Assembly: GCA_914767885.1 (NCBI GenBank)
Contig: CAJZBQ010000021.1
Coordinates: 1,116,001-1,180,000, forward strand
Direction of reading: 5' to 3'
Source of the DNA: Blepharisma stoltei
Taxonomy: Eukaryota; Ciliophora; Heterotrichea; Heterotrichida; Blepharismidae
Length of the DNA stretch: 64,000 bases
Below, piece by piece: positions 57,501 through 64,000 of this stretch (its first letter is position 1; each line of letters opens with the position of its first letter). Both the position numbers and the translations under genes were made by a program. The notes under the pieces were generated by a model. The model was not told the DNA's origin. It saw nothing but the letters and a program-made list of their open reading frames with translations, and did not search any database.

Positions 57501-58980
57501 AAAATTTTGGTCTTTTGCATTTGTTTTGCTATTACTCTTATATCAATTATAATTACTTTTATTATATGAAAAAGGTGATGGAAATTTTCAATTGAGGAGC
57601 TCAAAGAAAAACAAGAAATTTCTTTCCAAGACGCCGTAGTCGCTGCGACGATCGCTATCGAATTTTTCCAATTTGCTTCGATGGGGCCTAATATGTCATA
57701 TTTAAGCTCGGCTTTAGGAAATTTCAGCAACTCTTTAACTTTGGAAATGACAAATATCATAAAACTCAGGAACGGGATGTTTTGGATCATTGTTGATGCA
57801 GTTTATGGATTGATAGTTCTATGACTTTCTATGTGTGGAGTAATTCTTCTTCGCTTGGATGAAAAATATTTGCATTTTACGCTGTTCAGGTTTATAGCTT
57901 GGCTTGCTGACTATATGATGCCGATTTTAGGAAATTTGTGCTTCATTCCGTTTATTTCGATTTGTCTTGATATTTTTGTATGTGATCAATCTATTGGAGA
58001 TAATTTCACTGATAGTTTTTTATCGTATGACTGCTATTATTTTTGCTGAAAAGGAGAACATTTAGCATATGCAATTTTGTCATTTTTCGCTTTATTGTGC
58101 TATGAGCCACTTGCAGTGTTCTGCAGGCCTCTTTGGCAGGAGTTCCAATCTTTACTACATGTAAAAGCAGCCCCTCTGTTTTTGATGGTAAAAACAATTA
58201 TTCAGGTGGCTTTAATAGTGATGAATAAGACAGTAAAAAGAGCCCAAGATATACTGTCTCATAATAAATATATATTATAAAGTTGGCTTTTGATAAATAT
58301 TTTTTGGCTATATTTGTACAAAAATTTAAGGCTTGCCAAATTTAGCTAAAATCTACGCTTTATCTTATTTTGTCAAATAGAATTCATTGGAGTGTATTAC
58401 TCATGGAGCTTTATTTGTTTTGGTAATGATCATTTATATTGCTTTTCTATTTAAGTTCAAGCCTTATAACTATTCAAGATTCAATTTATGACAAAACTTA
58501 AGCTTAATCGGAGTGGTGTGACTAGCAATATTGTCAACAATCGCACTAGGCGCTAATATCCATCTTTGAGCGAGCTAAATATTTTGTTATGGAAGTTTTA
58601 ATATATGATTTTTTAGAAAAATTAAATAATTTGTAGCATTTATGTTTTAGAATGCAACTGCTTAAATTCATAAATAATAAATCACTAATATATAAAAATA
58701 ATTTTGTTTAAAAAACAAATTTTTTGGCCATAGGGAAGCAGGAAAGAGTAAGGGAAACTCTGCAATATTAACAGTATTATTATGTGCTGGATGGGCCATG
58801 ATTGGAATATCCGGGCTTTATATTCAAAAGAAGAAATGCCCAAGCTTACTTTTCAGAAAGAAAGGCAATGACACAACAAATCTATTTAAATTTGCCTTTA
58901 CCTTTGGAAGAAGTTCACGCAAAGCTTTGACTAGAATAGCGCCTTCAAGTGCCTCATCAGAGCTTCAGCACAATAAATAA
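54574..58980 (+). CDS. Family B membrane receptor, intact after removal of four insertions
   Basis: Segments 54574-55686, 55888-56070, 56514-58251, 58397-58555 and 58751-58980 join into 1141 codons including the stop, reading UGA as Trp. Leader MWFILLRRLFLKLFLVALLL; ectodomain (residues ~30-765) with TTSIPKSHKKILDISIEAG, SYINAGTSG, GLAHIVSYASSMALG and GHALDFMINRGQDYTNPYKL; about eight membrane segments; basic tail with QKKKCPSLLFRKK and a Ser-rich end. Acts presumably at the surface or ciliary membrane as a ligand sensor (inference from architecture). Adjacent to and co-oriented with the 48954 gene. Confidence 0.85.
55687..55887. mobile_element. ~200-bp insertion with CTCC ends
   Basis: Inverted termini CTCCCCAAGTAATAAGCAAA and the complement of TTTCCTTATTATTGGGAGGAG. 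Flanks TCA and CTA are an imperfect 3-bp duplication. Removal joins INAGTS to GILSNFQINMF, matching the 48954 gene, which has no insertion here. Confidence 0.8.
56071..56513. mobile_element. 443-bp G+C-rich insertion
   Basis: Interrupts KSLNW-NFPLLGINS. Flanked by TGG/TGG (or ATTTT/ATTTT, one base shifted). The left end holds an inverted repeat (GCGCTGAAAAA...TTTTTTCAGCGGC). Composition is richer in G+C than the gene. A frame of 96 codons on the minus strand is not supported as a gene. A short duplication without TIRs suggests a retroposon or unusual DNA element. Confidence 0.7.
58252..58396. mobile_element. 145-bp TA-bounded insertion
   Basis: In RAQDITHG between TA (58250-58251) and TA (58395-58396), at the same base as the 111-bp insertion of the neighbouring gene but without visible similarity to it. 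AT-rich, starts TACTGTCTCATAA. Confidence 0.85.
58556..58750. mobile_element. 195-bp TA-bounded insertion
   Basis: Between TA (58554-58555) and TA (58749-58750). Excision gives GGC GCT AAG GGA AAC (GAKGNS), matching GTKGNS in the 48954 gene, which is uninterrupted. Starts ATATCCATCTTTGAGCG. Confidence 0.85.
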
Positions 58981-59197
58981 ATTATAAATAGTAAAATAAT
59001 GATATATTTTTATTATCTGAAGAAAAATGAGACAATTAATTATTTATAATAAGCTAGTCAGCACTTTTGATCTCAGTCGGCATTATTTTTTTCGAAAATG
59101 CGCCTTTTCCAAAAGTAAAGGCAAACTTAAATAAAGTAGATGTATCTTTGCCCCTCTTTCTAAATAATAAGCTAGGATATTTTTTCTTTTGAACATA

Positions 59198-59300
59198 TAA
59201 TCTTGATTTATTTAATTTTCATAATTTAGCACGGCTCTTGCTTTCTATTAAAATCTTAAAATGTGTTATCAATTCTGGCTTTAATTAAATAAATAAAATA
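59198..59300. mobile_element. 103-bp TA-bounded insertion
   Basis: Located in the GLYVQKKK codons of the minus-strand receptor; TA at 59196-59197 and 59299-59300. Excision leaves gaacaTATAATCC. No insertion occurs here in the intact paralogues, although the retroposon S5 entered the same GGATTATA motif in the 19812 copy. Confidence 0.8.
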
Positions 59301-59762
59301 TAATCCAATAGCAACAATGATAAGCCACCCACCTATTAAAACGACAAGCAAAGGAACAAAATTATCTTTTATCCCAATAGCAATTGTAGATAACAAAGCC
59401 AGCCACACAACTCCAATCAAGCTTAATTCTTCCCATCAGCTAAATCTTGGATAATTATATGGCTTAAATTTAAATGTAAAAATAATATAAATAATCATCA
59501 CAATGACAAATAAAACTCCGTGTACAATGCTTTGAGATCTTTTTATTGTTTTATTCATCACAATTAAAGTAATCTGAAGAACACTTTTTACCATCAAATA
59601 TAGTGGAGTTGTTTTCACGTGAAGCATGTGCTGTAATTCTTGCCAAAGAGGCCTGCAAAATATTGCTAACGGGACATATAAAAGTAATGCAAGAAATGAA
59701 CCTATTGCATATCCTAAATGCTCGTTTTTCCAACAAAAATAATAGCAATCCCTTGCAAGAAA

Positions 59763-60161
59763 AAAAAAGAAATGGTGATGTTGATTGAAATTGGATTTCA
59801 AGGCCAATGCTTGTTTGCGCAGGAAGGAATCATCCTGATGAAGCTGAAAGCAGGGCTCTGTCCGTTTTGAAGTAGGCCTTCAGGCTATGGGAATGCCATG
59901 AAGGAAATTTTGCTTCTTCCTGAAGGCTACTGTCTCTACCAGATAGGCTAGATGGATTTTGCCTGCCACCTGGTGCTTCCTTGTGGGACAGCGGTGCATT
60001 CTTCAGATGATATGTCTGCCCAAGAGCTCGGTTCGGACATTCAGGATGGTGGCTTTCCTTTTCCTCATTTGAACTCCAGATGCTCTTTTGGAGCCGACGA
60101 GACAAATGGTATTGGGCTGCGCGCTTATGGCCAGATTAACCATATAATTTTTAAAAAACTT
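59763..60161. mobile_element. 399-bp retroposon-like insertion with 10-bp duplication
   Basis: Flanked by perfect TTGCAAGAAA (59753-59762 and 60162-60171) within the codons for FLARD of the receptor. It has no terminal inverted repeats, is A-rich at one edge and clearly richer in G+C than the gene. On the minus strand a GAGTTCAAAT motif ~60 bp from the start resembles a pol III B box, which is weak support for a SINE. Not visibly similar to S1-S6. Confidence 0.7.
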
Positions 60162-61754
60162 TTGCAAGAAAGCTATCAGTAAAATTATCTCCAATTGACT
60201 GGTCACATAAGAAAATATCAAGGCAAATTGAAATAAACGGAATAAAGCACAAATTCCCTAAAATAGGCATAAGATAGTCAGCAAGCCATGACAAAAACCT
60301 AAAAACAGAAAAAACCCTCCACTTCTCGTCCAACCTTAGCAAAACAACAGCACAAAGAAGTGCCCATACCCCGACCCCTCCAAAAACAATATCTACAATA
60401 ATCCAAAAAGTCCCTTTATCGAAATTCAAAATATCCCATAGACTTAATGATAAAGCATCAGAAATTTTTGCAATAGCAGAGCTCATAATATCGAAGTCAG
60501 GCCCCATAGCAGTATATTGGAAAAACTCTATAATAATAGAAGCCGCTACTATTGTGTCCTCTATAGAAATTTCTTCTTTTTGTTTTAGCTCTTCAATTGA
60601 GATATTTCATCATTTTTTCCATATTATCACTGTAATACCAAGAGAAATTGCTGCAACTGCAAAGCAAATTCCGAATAGCAGCCCTCTTCCTTTATCAAAA
60701 GTTTTTATTTCTTTATCAGGGAATGGGCATTTGCTGTTTTCATTCCTTAAATCGCTTGGCTTATTGGTAGTTCCATCAGGATAAACAATAGGATTTGTGA
60801 TACTTAAAATTTGCGAAGAAAACGGCTTTAATTTACCTATAAATTTTGTGGTAATTTTACTAGATAAATCGACCTCACTGACCTCAATATCTCACCCATC
60901 AACAATCCTGTCATTCGTCCCTTTTTCTATTGTCACCCTTCCTGTGCATCCTTGAAACTGCTGATTCCTTATGACTGCTTCTAGCTTTTTAACGTCAGTG
61001 TAATCCTGCCCTCTATTTATCATATAGTCCAAAGCATGAGCCAAAAGATAAACTCCATCATAATAAGGGCAAGTAAAGGCATTTGTAGGCTCTTTATAGA
61101 TTTCCATGACCTTTGCTTTGGCTTTTCCCCCAATTTCCCCTACCCAATTCTGTTGTATCATTCTAAACATCGGAACTCCAACTTCTAGTCTTTTATATAG
61201 AAAAGTGTCATTAGTCCCAATAATGGTCAGCATATCCAAATAAGTCGCGAAAATTAGCATATCGCCTTTTCTCATGCCTAAGTCATATAAAATTTCTAGC
61301 ACAAAATTGCACATAGGAGACTGTACCGTTACTATCAATAATCTTGCTTGGGAATCTATGATTTTTTGAAAAACATTGGTGTAGTTTTTTATAGTGGTTC
61401 TGTCAAGATTTGCAGGAATGTACCAGGTGCTTTCTGGGTTCATTATTTCTAAGCCTTGACTTGCGATAGCTGGGTTTAAATACCAAGACCTTGAAATTGC
61501 CCATAAATCGTTTTGGTATAAAATCGCGATTTTTTTCCATCCCATAACTTTGATTAAAACTGAGAGTAATGATGAAGCATAAGCTGTGGAAAAACCGACT
61601 CGGGTGTACATAGGATAGGTTTGGGTCACATTTAAAGAAGCATCAGAATTGGTGCACCCCACAACAGGAAAAGACACATTAAGGGATTTAAAAGTCTGCA
61701 ATGCCCCAACAGCTATACTTGAGCCATATGATGAAATATGGGTGGCCCTTTGGC

Positions 61755-62012
61755 AAATCCAAAAAAAGTCCAAAAAATCCAATAAATCTCCAAAAAATCC
61801 AAAAATCCTCCAAAACATCCACGAATTTTCCAAAATCACCAAAAAATCTCCAAGGATCTCCAAATTAATCCAAACTTTCCAAAGAATTCCAAAATAATCC
61901 AGCAAAATCCAAAAAATCCAAAGTGAAAATCCAAAACATCCAAAAACTCCAAAAAAACCCAAAAAATCCAAAAAACATCCAAGGAAATCCAAAAATCCAA
62001 AATTCCTCCAAA
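61755..62012. repeat. Imperfect TCCAAAAA simple repeat
   Basis: About 260 bp of variably spaced TCCAAAA(A)(A) units of 8-11 bases. Its translation on the minus strand (Phe/Gly/Trp-rich) fuses in frame with the receptor and is not protein-like. It marks the breakpoint of the truncated receptor. Confidence 0.85.
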
Positions 62013-62157
62013 AAATCAACACACATAAAAATTAACTAATTTCAATTAATAGAGAATTAAGGTAATTTTGAATGTGCTAATCAAGAAAATTTAATAAAGT
62101 CTTCTATTTTTAATCCAAAATCATTTTTTAAAGTGACTAGTGTATAAATAAAAAGAT

Positions 62158-63660
62158 ATGGATTTGAAATTTTACGATTGATTAAGAGAAGACACTAAAC
62201 TACAAGTTGGAGAGTTTGTGTTTAATATAAAATATCGCGCAAAGGATTGGACTTATTACCAATGTAATCATAAAAATTGTAATGGATCAATCAAAATCCA
62301 AAACCCACCCTTTTGAAACATTTTGAATTTGTCTGGATTAAGAATCATGATAATCATGAAAACATCGATCTGATAAGTGAAAGTAAAGAAAAGCAACTAA
62401 AATCTATAGAGGAAATGGTTATTGAAGAAGTCAGAGAATTAATTTTTACTAATCCATCTATTTTGCAGAGTGAAATTAATGTTAGACTTGAAGCAGAGTT
62501 TCCTGAGCTTTATAAGAACTTTACTTCAATAAAAATTTCCAAAATATTTCAAAATATCAAGAAAGAAGCTGGACTAAATGATTGGAGACTTGCGCCAGAT
62601 ATATTAAGTTCAATCCAAAGTCAAGGAATTTCATTTTTTAGATCATCATCAATTAATTACTCTGGAGATCTTTATCATTATATAATTTGAGCAACTAAGT
62701 GACAGCTATCTCATCTAAGAGAAAGTGTGCACTGATATATGGATGGAACATTCAAAGTTATTCCTGCAGGGTTTTATCAATTACTGACTATTCTGATTAT
62801 AGATCCTCAAAGCCAGCATTACATGCCTACTTGTTTTATTGCAATGTCTTCAAAGCATACCTTTCTATATCAAGCAGTTTTTGAAAAGATAAAACTTATA
62901 ACTCAGGTGAACTCTTTAAAGCTAAAAGTTGAGTCATTTACAATTAACTTTGAAAAATCTCTCATGCTTGCAGTGAAGAATTGCTTTCCAGGGAAAAAAA
63001 TTGTAGGCTGTCTGTTTCATTTTTCGCAAAGCCTTAACAGGGAAGGCAAAAAAATTATTATTACTGCCTAAAAATAACAAAGAAGTGGAAGATAAAACAA
63101 ATAAAATCATTAAAGAGCTTATTCAAATTTGCTGAAAGCCAAATTCTTTGAATGCAACACTCTTAAAGTTGAAGAATGAATTTGAAAGAGAGCCACAATT
63201 GAAATTATTAAACTACTACGAAAAGAATTGAAAAATATTGGTTGAAGACAATATTTTGGTCTACAATGATATAAAAGATCAAAGATAGGAATCAAACTCG
63301 GTTCTTGAGAGTTTAAATGCTCAAATAAAAAAATCATTTTCCAAAAAGATCTCCAAATTATATGTGAAGCGATTTTATAGAGCATTTGAAGTCGTTTTAT
63401 CTTAAATATTATGAAAAAATATCTGAATGCATAGCAAATGGAAAAGTTTCTCCAATAAAGCCTAAAAAATTGCATCCTAATAATGAAGAGTCCAAAGGGG
63501 AGCCACTACAAACAATAATGATCAAAAGCAAAAAAGGTATAAATGAGGATATTCATGTATCTGTGCCAATCTCTTCTAATAATAATAGAAAAGGAAAATT
63601 GCACCATCTTTAGAGAAATTACCTTGAATAAAATGACATAACAATTCTTGCAGATTTGAT
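62158..63660 (+). pseudogene. FLYWCH/MULE-type transposase, decayed
   Basis: ATG 62158 starts a FLYWCH-like zinc-finger region (YYQCNHKNCNGSIKI, then HDNHEN in another register after a frameshift near 62310). The central transposase region follows (62313-63069): YMDGTFKVIPAGFYQLL, a phenylalanine-glutamate motif (NFEKSLMLAVKNCFPGK) and GCLFHFSQSLNR, typical of Mutator-like (MULE) transposases, with TGA as Trp. A second frameshift at the A7 run near 63050 leads into LPKNNKEVED... and a TAG near 63288. No terminal repeats were found within the window; the remainder to 64000 may be its C-terminal part. Confidence 0.75.
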
Positions 63661-64000
63661 GCCTTTTTTACATTGCTTTCTTTAGCGATTTGTAACAAAA
63701 AAGAAGAATTCTGAAATAATTATGTCAGCTTGCCAATTGTTGCAGACATTTTAAATGCAGTAGAGGGCTTAAATAATTTATCAAATACAGCAATTGATGA
63801 GTTCTTCAATAAAAACGAAAGACTTAAAGAAGGATGCGGGATGGAGGGGATCGCTTTCGACTTTGATAAATCTCCTCAATGGAGTTGATGAGTTCTGCTG
63901 TTGTTATCATTGGAATTTTGCTTGCAAGGCGTGCAATTACTGTGAACAACTGAAAATTAGATTACCTCCACTAATAGGATGAATTGCTGAGAATAGCTCA

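Larger units (their letters stand above)
59054..61750 (-). pseudogene. Family B receptor lacking its N-terminus, interrupted by a retroposon
   Basis: On the minus strand homology begins at about 61750 (RATHISSYGSSIAVGALQTF) and continues without a frameshift to TAG 59054-59056 once two insertions (59763-60161 and 59198-59300) are removed. It keeps the distal ectodomain, all membrane segments and the tail. About 370 N-terminal codons, including the signal peptide, are missing; at that point the sequence changes to a TCCAAAAA simple repeat. Closest to the 29679 gene. Converges tail to tail with the 54574 gene. It may be a recent loss or the rest may lie beyond a large insertion. Confidence 0.75.

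Noticed and set aside
49920-58750. Insertions in the receptor genes as spliceosomal introns
   Set aside because: Ends are CTCC/GGAG or TA repeats rather than GT/AG, lengths vary from 111 to 593 bp, and some are copies of a mobile family found between genes.
61752-62022. N-terminal part of a 376-codon minus-strand frame fused to the receptor
   Set aside because: It is the translation of the TCCAAAAA simple repeat (Phe/Gly/Trp only) and has no counterpart in the intact receptors.

Overview
The window is AT-rich eukaryotic DNA that reads as the germline (micronuclear-type) genome of a ciliate translating UGA as Trp. Long reading frames run through in-frame TGA at positions that are Trp in paralogues, and every gene end found is TAA or TAG. 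Nearly all genes are cut by TA- or TAA/TTA-bounded insertions; deleting each one to leave a single copy of the flanking repeat restores an uninterrupted frame. A heterotrich such as Blepharisma (UGA = Trp, TA-bounded internal eliminated sequences, abundant MITEs) fits best, but the taxon is inference.

Two gene families fill the window. Family B encodes ~1140-aa membrane receptors with a signal peptide, an ANF/periplasmic-binding-like ectodomain and about eight membrane segments. Three copies are intact once insertions are removed (29679-33628, 48954-53657, 54574-58980). A fourth (59054-61750, minus) is intact except for a missing N-terminus and a retroposon insertion. Others are partial or decayed (1-306, 13650-13920, 19812-21075, 25060-28721, 47270-48050). 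Family A encodes ~450-aa secreted cysteine-rich proteins, mostly on the minus strand. Every recognisable copy is frameshifted, split, inverted or reduced to a fragment; the best preserved are 9051-10399 and 21784-23027.

Mobile DNA is layered on top. There is a family of 250-380 bp MITEs with CTCCC/GGGAG ends and 3-bp TAA/TTA duplications, several with an intact empty site elsewhere in the window. Other layers are shorter TA-bounded insertions, a SINE-like retroposon family, a near full-length APE-type LINE with a 17-bp target duplication (35608-40854) plus a LINE fragment inside a receptor pseudogene, a 228-bp fold-back element, and a decayed FLYWCH/MULE transposase at the right edge.

Layout: 1-25 kb is mainly the decayed family A array; 25-34 kb holds two receptor copies; 34-46 kb has more family A copies, the LINE and MITEs; 47-62 kb is the main receptor cluster; 62-64 kb is transposon. 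After excision, the two receptor genes at 49-59 kb would lie about 20-35 bp apart, so the working genome would look far more compact than this sequence.
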